From Trileptium ribeirensis (Eukaryota > Nematoda > Enoplea > Enoplida > Thoracostomopsidae): a stretch of 64,000 nt of DNA. The notes below the pieces were generated by a model. The model was not told where the DNA came from and did no database searches. It worked only from the letters and a program-made list of their open reading frames with translations. The DNA lies in NCBI GenBank assembly GCA_030248225.1, contig JASANE010020314.1:23259-87258 (forward strand), written 5' to 3'. Position numbers and translations under genes: made by a program. Of the stretch, positions 36,275 to 48,912 are shown piece after piece (the stretch's first letter is position 1; each line of letters opens with the position of its first letter).

Positions 36275-39200
36275 CTACATGTACACTGGACACACATTCC
36301 GTATTAGGTTATTGTAATTTCGGACTTTGAAAATGTTTACTTGCAGCCTACTAGTGAACGATGTTGACAAGCATAGAAAGTCTAAGTGACCTACGAGATG
36401 GTTACACTGTCCTTAACTACAAAGAGTTAGGTACAGGTAATGTGAATGTGATAAGTAATTACATTCTGGTAACTAGCGCACAAAGTAGTGTTCGCGAACA
36501 ACAAAACACGCTTTTCTGTTCGCGGACAGTGACATGTTACATTATTCTAATTAAATTGGATTAAATATCGCACTCGCATAACTAATTCATGTTTGCGAAC
36601 AACAATTGATAGGAGCTGCGCTATGTAGTCTGCATGTTTGTTCGCTAACAAAATTTGAGGTCGGGTCTTCATGCTATTCCTGAATGACAAGTCTCATATT
36701 AAAATTCTGTTAAAGTATCTTCAACAACAACTTAACAATTTCATTAAAATGTTTGGTAACATTGTCCATACTCTTTGAAACCCGTGATGTAAATGTTTAA
36801 ACCGTTTGGACAAGAATATGAGATCGCCAAAAATATTCGATTACCGATTTTTGTGGGGATGACAAAAGAGGATTATTGCTAGTTGCATACAAAGATTTAG
36901 TTTCGCACAATTGGTACATCATTAACAATTTTGAGTTTTTGTATGATACAATATACATATACATAATTGACAAGGATCGGCCGTAGATTTAATTTTTTGT
37001 GGAAACTTCGCAAAATTAGACGAGTGAGTTGCGTCATAACTTTACTTATGAATATGTAGCGAAGCCTAAAATCCTCTGGACAAAATCAGAGTCACGAGCA
37101 AAACTCAGATATAATTTAACTTACGCCACTCCTATAGGACTACCAATCCTTGACCATGTAGTATGTATGCGCCAAACTATCCGCAAGTATATTATGTGGA
37201 AGTGTACCCAAGGGAATGATTGTTGAAAACAGCGAGTACGACCCTGAGGTCTAGTAATGGGAAGATATATGTCACCAACCAAAGGTTCCAATAGGAAGGG
37301 AATTAGCGTCCTTTCCTGTAATACACTTAACTTTTAAGCCACAGTAATACGGCCAAACGCCTCAGGTAATAGGGTACCGCAATTATGCTCAAACTCCACC
37401 ACTACTTTTACACGTGCTATTGTGTACTAGTGTATTTATACACCGTACTTAGAAAATTTTAACAATAATTAGAACTACTTACTAGCGGCAACTGTATCGG
37501 AGAGAACTCCCCGACTGAGCTGTGCTACTGGCTTATATGCTTTCCCATTTCCCAGTATATGACCACAATTTCTTAACTTAAGATAAAAAATTATTTTTTC
37601 TTAGCTTGACATGAAATGTCAAGTGCCCCACACTTATTATGATTCGGTTGAGGTTTAGAAATTGCACCCTTGACTACATAAATTGTAGAAACTACTACGG
37701 TGATGTATCATTCACGTGAATTCTTTCCTAACGACCACAATGTTAATGCTCATTTCTCGACGTCTTTCCTGTTATTTATCCTTGAATGCATCACTGCATC
37801 AAAGTCATAACCATACTTCTTACATCACGGTTCCGTGCGCTGTTATGCTACAAAAGATTCCGCAAATGATCAGATTTCTCAAAACCAAAGTCTCACACTA
37901 ATATAGGCAATAAATATAGGCAATTCTGCCTTTCTCTATAGGAATACTTTTTTGTGAATCACTAAAATCTACTATAACATAGCCGAAATGAAGTAATGCA
38001 AAATACTAAGACAATTTATTGTATTTCAAAGACAAAGTCAAACTGGAAAATTCAGCTTTGACTCACCGCGTTTGTATCCACATTATGACAATTTTACGAA
38101 TTGTGTAAAATGATCTACGGCTAAATTTCGGTCTTCAGAAAAGATTTAGTTTTAGCGGCTTGAACTTTGATTAAGAAGCAATCAACAACATAATACGGTT
38201 CAATTCCATCATTTCAGCGTTACCGGAATCGACAGGGTACATGAACAAGTCCAAAAACGCATATTAACATTAACAAGACGTATAACCCAGCTAAACACGC
38301 ATATTTCATTGTACCCATTTCCTAAAATAAGTCTCGATTACAGTTCTCCATGCTAATAAATCCGGCTAATTGCCTTATAAACAAATTATTCAATGTTTGA
38401 TATACCCGTTCTAAAGTACAAGTAAATTGCATGTTATAGGTGAAGCACGAGTGCCTGCCTAAGTAAAATCATCTAATGGGATACCGAAAAATGAAATTCG
38501 GGGCAAAAAAATATTTTTGAACAATCGCAACATTAACATCTCACACAACGAATAAACATAAGGCAGTTACTACTAGTTTTAGTACTTTCATAGGTCCTAA
38601 AGCCCTTATGGGATATATAAGAAGCACACCGCACAAAATATGATTCTAAAAGTACGTGGCATTTTGTTCATCCGCAAAATACGATACGATTAATGCCGCC
38701 ATGAATATAGATTTGAACATAGGATTCATAGTATTAATGCGAACAACGTCATGAATGTATTATCTAACTCATTTATTCCTTGTGCAAGGAGATAAAAGTC
38801 AATGTTCAATTCTTCATTCGCGCTTTTGTGGGGTTTCGTTACCTTGAACCCCTGACACGCAAATTGGAAAAAAACAGCTCACGCAACGGCGACATTCGTT
38901 GACTGAAATTTAGTGTGACCACTGATTCTGCATGTCCGGAACACGCAGAATAGGCTCGAAAATAATCTCATGTTTCTCTACCTGGTCAGTGACGCAGAAC
39001 AAGCCAACATCCACTTAATGAATAGTTTAAATAGACATCACTACAGTTATAGAATACAGGATCTGGGTACAGAATTACACAATATTTCGTAAAAAATGAA
39101 TATACCATGCCGCGCAAATAAAATCCAATTCGAACCAAGTGGCTATTTATGGATACTCCGTACGGTTAGAATTTATTATCCGTAGAGTCTTAGCCACTAT

Positions 39201-40050
39201 ACGATTAGAGATGTGTATTGAGGCTTCTTGAAGCTAAGCAGTTGGGTATCTAATTTACCAATTATGCATACAATTTTAACATTTATTTAAATGTTTGTCG
39301 ACCACCAAATGCAGGACTGTAGCATGACTTACTTAAAAATACATGACATTTGTTGTTACTCACGGATACCAAAAAATCTGATAAGAACCAATTCCACGCT
39401 AGAAGGTACAAACATTTTCCCAAAAAATATTGATTAAGCTAGTCATGTACAAATTTAGGAACCACAAACAAGGTAATTTACCGCATTTACATTAGTCAGA
39501 TTTATCGCTTACGTTATTCCTCGTAAAAACGGACATCGGTTAGTCATGGTTTACTCCGCAATAATTCCATTTGATTTAAAATATTCTTTTTTTACAAATT
39601 TAACTATTTTCCTACACACTGTTTTTACGCAATATAAACATTCGCGTCAGCTGTATCCATCTAGTAGCATGCTTTTGTAAACATACAGCCATCTACTCGA
39701 ATTGCGGCGATCCAGGGGTCGATGACGGTTCTGTCATATATGTACAACTGACTCATGAAAAAGTGTTTAGCAAGTCTCAGTTATTTTATGTCAGAATTGT
39801 TATATCCAGCAAGTCAGTTTAGAAAAAATATTTAGCGAATATAAAATATACGATCGGAGCCATGTGTTCGTTTTAAACAATTTTATATCATACAGGAATG
39901 GTTTCTGTATTATTTGAACAACACTAATGAAAGTTAACGAAAAATGTGTATAATCACATGATATTGCAGACCATAATGACTCTAATAAATTTTTTTTATA
40001 TTTGTTGTCAAAAAGGCCTTCAGCACTTGTCAAAACTTTGAAACAGCATA
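36275..40050. other. AT-rich non-coding DNA, nothing recognised
   Basis: Short frames without motifs. Palindromic GTTCGCGAAC words near 36,490 and 36,535 recall the interior of the MITE at 26,968, but no ends could be matched. Confidence 0.35.
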
Positions 40051-40051
40051 A

Positions 40052-40504
40052 TATACGTTTGAAGCAGGCGCTGCAACCAGCATAAGTTATAAACAGTTAT
40101 TGCGTAGGAATTGCAACCATCAAAATGGATTAGTGTGCAACATCTCTGGACACAACGTTTACGCTTATGTAAAGCCAAAGTTGTATAACAAAATAGCAAA
40201 ATCTCGGTCAGCAGTAGTGGTAATTCCGGCAAAATCGACCATGAAATTCCTTTCAATCGGTTCAAAAAATGGTATGAAGATCTCGAGGAACAAAATTCAT
40301 GCACATTTTCCATCCGGTCCGAAATTACAATCAATTCCTTCTAGTACATATAAGAGCCTAAATTCAAATAAAAACGACAATTTTTTACACAAATTTGGTG
40401 ACTGCTATTTAATTACTAATTTAGGTATAACGTTAAGAAATATTATGTTTGACAACAATCCAGAAACACGGCTGAACGGTCCAATCTTACGTCCCAAATT
40501 TTAG
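40052..40504 (+). other. Unassigned 150-codon open frame, possible exon or chance
   Basis: The frame is open from after TAA 40049 to the TAG at 40502 and is rich in Lys, Asn, Ser and Ile. There is no in-frame ATG near its start, so it would have to be an internal exon. No domain is recognised, and an overlapping antisense frame exists. Probably chance. Confidence 0.15.
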
Positions 40505-41195
40505 TGGTAACCGAAAATTCAAAAGCAGACGATATATACATGGTTAATGATGCAGCTACAAGAAACTAGAGACCTCGAGTATAAAAAACGTAACATAAGA
40601 CCAAGTCTTGTTGGTAGCGAAAATACAGTCTCAGCATCACAGGTATTGCATAAAATCGTCTATTGAACTTTTAGTTATATAACTTCTCTATTTTGTTTCG
40701 CAACAAATGGAAAAACAAAAGTTTTGCAAAATTTTTGATTGGTAACAAAAACATGTATAGCAGTTAGAACACGAAGCGATGCAAATCAACGCCGTGGGAA
40801 TTTAATATTTACTTCATATCGCTTGTAAAATTATTCCTTTATGGTTACAATAGCTTCGTCGATCGCCAGATTCGATTCACACGATGTAATAAAGCGTGCC
40901 GCCAGTGCTTACGAATTGAATAGTAAATACAAAGACTACACCAAGAATATAAAGATTAGTGCCACCACGTTTTTTCATATCTTGTAAAGCAAAATTGTAT
41001 AAAACTTGATCAAAATTTGAAACGCGTATGTTGTTTTGTAAACCGAGGAAAACTCGGCTGTTCATCCTTGCTCTTGACGACAAAACAAGAATTCTTGGCA
41101 TTCCTGAAATATACAAATCTATCCAGATTAAATCTTGACTTGTATGTCCGCCAAATACGTCAATCGAATTACGGGCATAGTAAGTTTGATCTTAT
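40505..41195. other. AT-rich flank of the giant LTR element
   Basis: Nothing recognised. The bases just before the LTR are GATCTTAT; the matching target-site copy would lie beyond the window. Confidence 0.4.
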
Positions 41196-41287
41196 TGTAA
41201 CAGGCCCGTTCCGGCCCCGTTACGAGCGTTTGCATGATTCCGGCCTCAAAATTGCACAAAAAAACCACGTTGGCACCCGTGTTTCAG

Positions 41288-41650
41288 TTATTATAAAATA
41301 TACCGTATGTTATCCATGGTTCGTTTTTATAAAAATGTCGTAAAATATATCGTATGTTATCCGTGGTTCGTTTTTATAAAATGTCGTGAAATATATTGTA
41401 CGTTATCCATGGTTCGGTTTTATAAAAATGTCATAAAATATATCGTATGTTATCCGTGGTTCGTTTTAATAAAATGTCGTGAAATATATTATACATCCAT
41501 GGTTCGTTTTTATAAAATGTCGTAAAATATGCCGTATGTTATCCATGGTTCGTTTCTATAAAATGTCGTAAAATACATCGTAGATTATCCATGGCTCGTT
41601 TTTATAAATGTCGTATCATATCCGTGGTTCGTTTTATAGGATGTTGTATA
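41288..41650. repeat. ~43-bp minisatellite inside the 5' LTR
   Basis: About eight units of TATCGTATGTTATCCGTGGT followed by TCGTTTTTATAAAATGTCGT, with variable lengths. The same array begins at the same LTR position in the 3' LTR (from about 63,700), so it is part of the LTR and not a later insertion. Confidence 0.9.
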
Positions 41651-43115
41651 TTATACGTGATTCATTCCATGAAAATGTTGCACCTTATGCCGCACATAAC
41701 CAGTGGTTTATTATATGTTACCTTGTGTGTCAAATGTTACCGGGACGAGTGCTACGAGTCAAGTGAATTAGGGAGAACCAGGCTGCTTCGATTGATGGTC
41801 ACGACCGAACCACCTATGGAGTAGTCATCACACGTTAAAACTTTAACGGTTATGACCGTCCGGGAATAGGAGGCCCCTGGCTGCGTGTTCAAGTTAATAA
41901 TTTATTAAGACCGAAATCATAAATATTAAGTCTACACGGTTTTAGCTGTATATTGAGCAATGGTCACTGGAAAACACCATGCACAACCAATTAACTTTAC
42001 ACGTGTGGTGGCTTCCGAACTTACAAAGAACGACGGATACCGGGTTAATTTGATGGCCCGCACCCGTCTAGGGCAATGTCATCCGAGAATAACCGGAGCA
42101 GGTTGGTAGAACATTTTGGGGACTATCGTTGGTCACTAAGACTCGGACAACACCGAAACTCCGCTTGTAACGTGTAGAGACAATCGCTACTTACGCTAAG
42201 TTAGATTGTCTAAGCGGAATACGGACTGTTACTTTCCGTATATTCATGACCGACGATATATATGTGTGTGCCCCTTGGACGATTATTTCAGGTGAAATTG
42301 CCTCGCTTCCCTAGCCCGTTGTAGTATGTGATTAATGCAAGCCCCCAACTTCCGATATCCTCGTTGCCCTACCCCACTTTTGAACCGGTGCATGCGACCC
42401 CTTGTTTTGTTCGTAGTAACTAGTTGAGTCCAACGACGTGCGCCGGATCTCCGTTCAAGTCCCCGCTGACTCGCTGCAGTCACCCAAAGATGCCAAGAAA
42501 GCTGTTACCAACCGCTGATGGGCGCCGATAAATCGAGATTTTTCCCTCAATTCCAAAATGGGCGAGCCGCCCCTCATTGGATTCGTCTCGATGAGACATC
42601 TCCAAAAATACCCAGCGGGTCTCGATCTGCCGCCCCGTTAACTCGGGACAGCCAGCAAAAGCGCCCCTACCGTAGTCACTACTCTCTCTAACCGTTGCAA
42701 TTTTAGCACCATTCTTACCCCTGCCGCCCCGGCAGCGGTACCACCCCTCGTTCAAATCGCCGTTGGACGACGAGTCCAACGATACCCGGCGGGCATCGCT
42801 CCGCCCCACCGTTAACACCGGAGAGCCCGCTAAAGCTCCCCATACAAAAATATATAGGAACCCATAGGTGGGTTCCGACCCGCTACTACGTCCTTCCCCC
42901 TTGTGTTTGGTACCAATCGACCCCGTCTTTCGTCCTGGGACCGAATCTGACCCCAGCCCCTCGAAAATACCTCGGGATTCCCCTTGTCCCGCCACCCTTC
43001 CCGCGCCCCTTCGTTGTCTCCTCGTGTCCTCGTTGTCCTTTCGTCTTCTTGTCCTCGCTTTCTTTAACCGACACTTTTGGTCGGCGATGTTTGTTGTTGT
43101 TGTTGTTTGTGTTTA

Positions 43116-43143
43116 TCCTGAGCGACCTTTCTGTCGCTCAGGA
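43116..43143 (+). promoter_or_regulatory. Perfect 11-bp hairpin in the LTR
   Basis: TCCTGAGCGAC (43116-43126), loop CTTTCT, GTCGCTCAGGA (43133-43143). It is preceded by a GTT-repeat stretch and lies about 100 bases before the TATA box. It may be a protein-binding or structural site; its role is unknown. Confidence 0.6.
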
Positions 43144-43246
43144 CGCCAGTGTATCTACTGTGTGTAGTATGTGTATGTGCATGTGTGTAAATATATATAT
43201 ATGTTGGTATATAGTATATTTATGTGTGAGTATTATATATATATAG

Positions 43247-43255
43247 TATATAAGG
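43247..43255 (+). promoter_or_regulatory. Candidate TATA box of the LTR promoter
   Basis: TATATAAGG follows a TA-rich stretch and precedes a change to GC-richer sequence with repeated CGGACGGA words. Transcription would start near 43,275-43,285, giving an R-U5 of about 2.2 kb if the LTR ends at 45,466. Confidence 0.45.
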
Positions 43256-45426
43256 ACACGACATAGGAACGGACGGACGAGGATAAAACGTACGGAAATC
43301 ACTAAAATTTCCGAGTTTTACGGACGGACAAAATACGGACGGTTAGGCCGAATGGGGGGACGACTTTAGAGCCCTCCCGCGGACCCTAGGAGCCTTGGAG
43401 GAGGGCCCCTGAGGAGTTGGGAGCACGTTAGATTTTGCCCCGTCTCTGGCCCCGAGACGGCTGGTTTCCCGTCGTCGGTCCCCCCCGGCGAGACTTTGAA
43501 ACACCGGTATTCGCATGGAAAGCAAAAATTAGCTCGATTATTTTCGACGTTTTTGGATGTCCTCATGAGCGAGGGTCATCTTCAAAGCAAAACCCAGCTT
43601 AATAGGGAGGGAGACAAGTCGAAACTACAAAGGCGACATAGCAGATGGGGTCGCCAAACAATTAGAGCTTCGGCTGATTGCTGGTCGTTGCGTGGGACGA
43701 AGAGTTGGCGGTTGAACCAAGGAGAAAAGAGTAAACAAATTCAAAAAGGCTTAGAAATCGAGTGTCCTGGAAGTCGATAATGTTTACCCAACATATCTGG
43801 GACAGGAAATCAAGTAAAGAAGACTCGAATTTCAACGAACATCCGGCACTAATTGCTGGAAGTTGAGGCTTAAAAGCTCAAGTTTCACGAGAAAATCGGG
43901 GCTAAAATCACAGATGGTCAACTTCCGAGTACTCGGAGGGTTCAAATTTAAAGTGGGCAAATTAATTGAAGCCGACTCTCTCTAAGGACATCGACGGTTT
44001 ACGGTAGCCGTCACGATTTGAATTTCCGGAAGTGTCCCCAATTGGACACTGAACAAAAAACCCGAAAAGTAGACGTCAAGAAATCGCCAACGATTGGACG
44101 GCGACAAAATCGTCATCCTAACATACAAGCAGAAATTTTGAAGCGACGACCAACGCGTCGAATCTTGAATCAGTTCGACTTCGACGGCGCGGAGTTCGGT
44201 CGACTGTACTGACCGGCTCCGACGCTAGAGTTTATGATGTATGGTTTCACATTGTTTTTCTGCTTTCCCGTGTTTTGGCTTTTGCGAGTTCGGAATGGGA
44301 TTCGACGGTTGGAGGACCCGCGTAGACGTCTTTCGTCTTGCGGAAGGGGACTAGCGATTGCAGTCCCGGATCGAATAGTGTAAGTCAAGAGGAGAACCGA
44401 GAGTATGGGGTTTACTTTCCCCAAATGTAACAGTGACAGGTCGTTCATAGGCAATCTAATAAGTACGTTGACAAACCTCCACACATCGAGTCCCGTTTAG
44501 GGCATCTTGAGTGATTACACGGGATGGTGACAAATTGTAGGTGACAAAGTCGAAGTCCAGCTGATTCCCCGTGGTCATAGGTAAGGCACAACAAGATGGA
44601 CGCTTCTCGTCCAGGTTTTGCATGACTTGCTGTTTTCGAGTTAGGGTTATCGAATATTTCTAAGTCGACCACGGAAAAAAGTTTCTTGAACGTGCACACC
44701 ACTGAAATAGGGACGTGGTTGATGGTTTGTTGTTTTAGTTTCCAGATTTATAGTTTGGTTGATTAGTCATGCCGTGTTTGGGCTTGAACAGAAGCGCAGA
44801 TTAGGAACGGGGGATCAGCCTCCGTCGGGCTTTTGGAAGCCCTTAAAATTTCTTCTATTCTGCTGAGCTAAGAAAATTTGGGACACAAAAGACGGGTCAA
44901 ATTTTAGGTATTGACTCTTGAGATTAAGGTGTTTGCCGTTCCAGCGGGGAACGTTAATAATGGTTTATGTCGGTTTTACTTGGCTCTTGTTCTACAGCAT
45001 ATAGATGTTAGGACTAATAAAATCTTGCAGGAACACTACTCCAGTTGAAAGTAAACGTAGCAGGTATCCCTAGCATGGAATGCTTTTCACTCTAACGACT
45101 GACCGGAAATCTTGCTCGACTAGCCCCCCCCAATAGTTTGCCCAGTACGCGGCCGAGGCGACAAGGCCCCTAGCTGACTCAAAATCTCGTTCACCCCAGC
45201 TGATGCCGCGTATGGACAACTCGATATTAAAACTTCATTTTGGTGCACGCTGAAATAGACCACTGAAACAATCAAACTTACGAGCGTTCACCATAGTGTA
45301 GCAACATGGTTTTCTCTCGAGGCCCAGGTCCACAAATAGGCATGGTTAAATAAGCCGACGGCTGGCACTTTCGCAGTGCTCATGCAGCGTCTTTGCGGGG
45401 AGGACATTTCGCGCCTCCGCCGCTAA

Positions 45427-45432
45427 AATAAA
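45427..45432 (+). promoter_or_regulatory. Candidate LTR poly(A) signal
   Basis: AATAAA, 35 bases before the primer-binding-site candidate, in an AT-rich stretch at the expected LTR 3' end. Confidence 0.5.
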
Positions 45433-45466
45433 AAATTATTTATTTCCCCATCTCAATCAAGAAAAC

Positions 45467-45484
45467 TGGTGACCCGCTCGGGCC
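45467..45484 (+). promoter_or_regulatory. Candidate primer-binding site (tRNA-Arg-like)
   Basis: TGGTGACCCGCTCGGGCC starts with TGG, the complement of the tRNA CCA end. The TGG-GACC pattern resembles the tRNA-Arg sites of insect mdg1/412-type gypsy elements. It directly follows the AATAAA-bearing stretch. Confidence 0.5.
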
Positions 45485-48400
45485 ATTTATGCCCCAAGCC
45501 GAGCGAGTGCAAAACCCCTTTTTCTTTTTGGAGCGAGTCGATCGCTGAGTTTAGCCAGATTTCACTATTTATCCTGAGTGCCCGTTAGGCTATGTACTAT
45601 GTATGCCCTGATTTCACTTTTTCCGCAGTTTCAGTGTCCGCTAGTTTGCTTTCCCGTATCATGAGTCGATCCTGCACCTCGAATTCAAGCCCGCTGCAGT
45701 TTCATTAGACTTAGCCATTCAGCCACAGAGATATAGGAACATCGACTATTAAGTCGATGATAACTCGACTGCACTGCAGTGCAGTTGAGACACTGCAATA
45801 CTGCAGTGTAATTAGAAAAGTAGGGATAGAGAGAGGCAACGAAAGAACAACGAAAACAGAAGACGCAAAGGCGTCCGGGGCCACTCGCCCTGGGCCCAAC
45901 TATTCAAAGCGACCCCAGAATAGGCGATAACTCCGAGCCACTCCCTGACTCGGTGCGTTCATCCCTTTAAAAGTTGTCCTCACCGAAACGCCAGCAGAGA
46001 AATAAAACTAGCACTAAAATAACCAGGCCCGCCCCTGGGGGAGGCCCAGAGATCAATCAGGAAATCGCCTAGAGCCGTCTTCGCGTTACAATCGACCCCT
46101 ACCGCACTGAAATTACCGAATTATTTCACTCCCACCCTCTTTCGTTCGGTCAGTCGTACTATCGGTTGGTAAACTCAACCGAGATGATGACACGACTCAC
46201 TCCGGAGGCATAACTATAGGAGCTATCTTGAGTAACAACCCGTCCGTACTTCCCCTAGCAGTGCTTGAGTGGAGCTCGCATAGTCTAGTCGTATCGCTAT
46301 TATGCCTCTGACCCGATCTAGTGTCACCTGCCGTGCGCGTAGAGGATAGTCGTTTAGGATGACACGCGTTAAGGAGCGTTTTCTGGAGCACACTAGGGCC
46401 CCTGCTTATTGCGCTGCATACCTGATTAGTTCGCCGACATTGAGCTGAAGCAGGCATAACCGCCCCTAGCCCGCAACATGCGGATCGCTGCACGCTCAGC
46501 CCCATTTCTTCCTCCATAACCGCTCGCCTTTTTTATTATTTTAGTATACCGTATCGAAGCGATAATAGCGACTTACTATTGAGCCTTTTTCCGACCTGGC
46601 CCGATCCGTCGACCTCGATAACCGAGCAAGAGCACTCGTCCCTTGATAAATATTGATTAGTACAATAAATTTTGTATTTTACACATTGTGTCCAGTCTCG
46701 ATTTACTCAGAGGCGCTAGGGATTTTTCTGGTTTGTCCATACGGAAGAGCAGGCACTGCCCGTCATGGCTTGCGTGCGAGATTGTCACAAGCACTGGCGT
46801 GCACGGTCTTCTGACATATTCGTGTTCGTTTATTACTGGAATCAAGACATAAAATCATAGGAATACAAGCAAAATTTGATTTGTCCCTGGCGATAAATCG
46901 AAAAGTTCACTAGGGATTTATTCTATTTTAACCAATATAGAATTTATTGAAAGGAGCAGTCCACACCATTGAATTTCCGACATTAAACTTTCAGGGCCCG
47001 TCGGAACCCTGTGGGGGCCACATAGGCTACGATGCTCTCGCACGGAGCATATCAGGATCTTAAGTACACAATCAACTTGAGCCCCAAATTTCTAAGGACA
47101 TTTTCAGCCTTTCTTCTAACATTTAACACGACAAATCAGAACTAAACAACTTCCGATGAGTCTAAGATAGGGAATGGCGGCTAGGCTCCATGACCTGTGA
47201 GCAGTTGTCGGTGCTAACCTCCCAGTTGGGCCTCAGAAATCGTACCAGAAACTAGACACGTGCGCAACCAATCGGGCGGGGTCCGAACACTCCCCGTGAA
47301 GCGCACCTGCGGCCTGCTAAACTCCGTAGCTTCTTGGGTCTGACCAGGAATAGGGTCTAAATTTTAGCACTCACGGTCCGCCCTTGAGGTTACGATAGCC
47401 GGGGTCGTATGGGCATGGTGTTAGAAAGTTGCGCCATGCAGCTGCGTCACCGTTATTACATCGTATGGGGGCTACGCTGTGAGGCGTAAAATTTTCGTTC
47501 AATTCCCTCCGTCGTAAGTTAAATTTTTCATTCCACCTATACGCCGTGAGGCGTTAATTTTCGTTCAACCCACGCGCTGTGAGCTTAACTTTCGGCGCTC
47601 ACCTGCTAGTGACTGTACGGATTATGGCCATTTGTGAGCAATTCAGAGTGATTCTCCGCTAATTTCATTAGGGATCTAAAAGATTTTCGTTTTTATGTAG
47701 CTCTCGCATTGAAAGGGAGTTGGTCGGGATGACCACTTGTTTTACTTGTGTCTTGTACTCGCGCATTTGCAGTTTACAGTTTACGTGATCTGTCATTTTG
47801 TGTCCTTATTTGTGGTAACGTTGAAACGCCTAACTGCTTGGTGCACCATTTTGCCGGACCCTGCTTCCGTGACTGTGGTGTATATCCCGACCATCTATGT
47901 ATGTGGCGACGGGCACTGTTTTCAGAATTGCTAGCTTTTGGCATTGATTAACTTTTCAAACGTTTAACTAACTATCATTGGTACGTATATTACCTAAAAT
48001 TTTCGCTGTATTCGATACTCTAAGTCGAATGTCATCGATTTTGGTTGGATCAACGTTCTCCGAACCGGCTATTTCGTTATACGACCTCGTGGGAATATTG
48101 GAACCGGACTGCTACTGGCTTTGCGTGATCGTACGTCTTTGGAACCGCATTCGGTAATTCTGTATTATCTGTCTATACGCCGGGACTCGTTACTTTGACT
48201 ACAGGACGACTTCGGCCTACATCATAATCGTTCCCTACCGACTTTGGATTTTTTTCCGTGTTTCGTCTGCGCCACTGCCGTCGCGATCTCTACTCGTATT
48301 TGACTTTGGCTCTCGGTTCGGCTCTACACTATCGTCAACGGACGCTGGGCACGTGCGCTGTTTAATCATCACTGGACATTTTGACTGGACGACGCCATCG

Positions 48401-48912
48401 CTGGATCACTGGAGAGCTGGGACGATCGGCAGCTGTTGGACATTGTAATTTCTGCTTATCTTTTTATTACCTATCTTGTTTGTTTAACTTTATTGAGCTT
48501 AACTTGTCGCTTGTGTGTTATCACTATATATATTGTTTAAAGCATAACATATCGAGCAGGTTGTGGTTTAACGGTACTCTGTGCAAGTGGTAATTCGTTG
48601 GTCTTCGCAATCTGAACCGTCATTTGTCTGAACGTACTGCTACTTGTCGTTTTAGGGCTGCGCTAACCGTTGGGTTTTGACTGTGAATAATAATACACCT
48701 GGGGGTACTGCGGTTTAAATGATCGTTGGGTACCGCTTAGCGGAGTAGCCAGTGACGCCATATATATTTTTTTGTTGTTGTCTAGCTAAGTTTTTACTAA
48801 ACCTGAAAAAGGGGTGCTATCCACTTACAGGGTCGACATCGTAATTAGTTGCCGCTGATCTGATTTCGGTACACGCATATACCGTCGTTTCCGAATAATC
48901 GCTGTAGCGACA
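45485..48912 (+). other. 3.4-kb untranslated leader of the element
   Basis: No long open frame with retroviral motifs. Between 47,470 and 47,600 a short unit (GTGAGGCGTTAATTTTCGTT, CAA) is repeated about three times. The leader probably holds packaging and translation signals, but none can be identified by eye. Confidence 0.5.

Larger units (their letters stand above)
41196..45466 (+). repeat. 5' LTR (~4.3 kb, 3' boundary inferred)
   Basis: The start is fixed by comparison with 63606. The end is inferred from a primer-binding-site candidate at 45467 and an AATAAA 35 bases before it. The last bases before the site (ATCAAGAAAAC) do not give a perfect TG..CA end, so the true border may be some bases upstream, for example at ..CAATCA. 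The LTR holds a minisatellite, a TATA box and a hairpin. Open frames on both strands around 42,480-43,160 are by-products of the GC-richer composition. Confidence 0.55.

Noticed and set aside
36480..36660. Possible further MITE with GTTCGCGAAC words
   Set aside because: No matching terminal inverted repeats could be found.
42480..43167. Open frames on both strands in the 5' LTR
   Set aside because: They lie in GC-richer LTR sequence before the promoter and have no motifs, so they are composition by-products.
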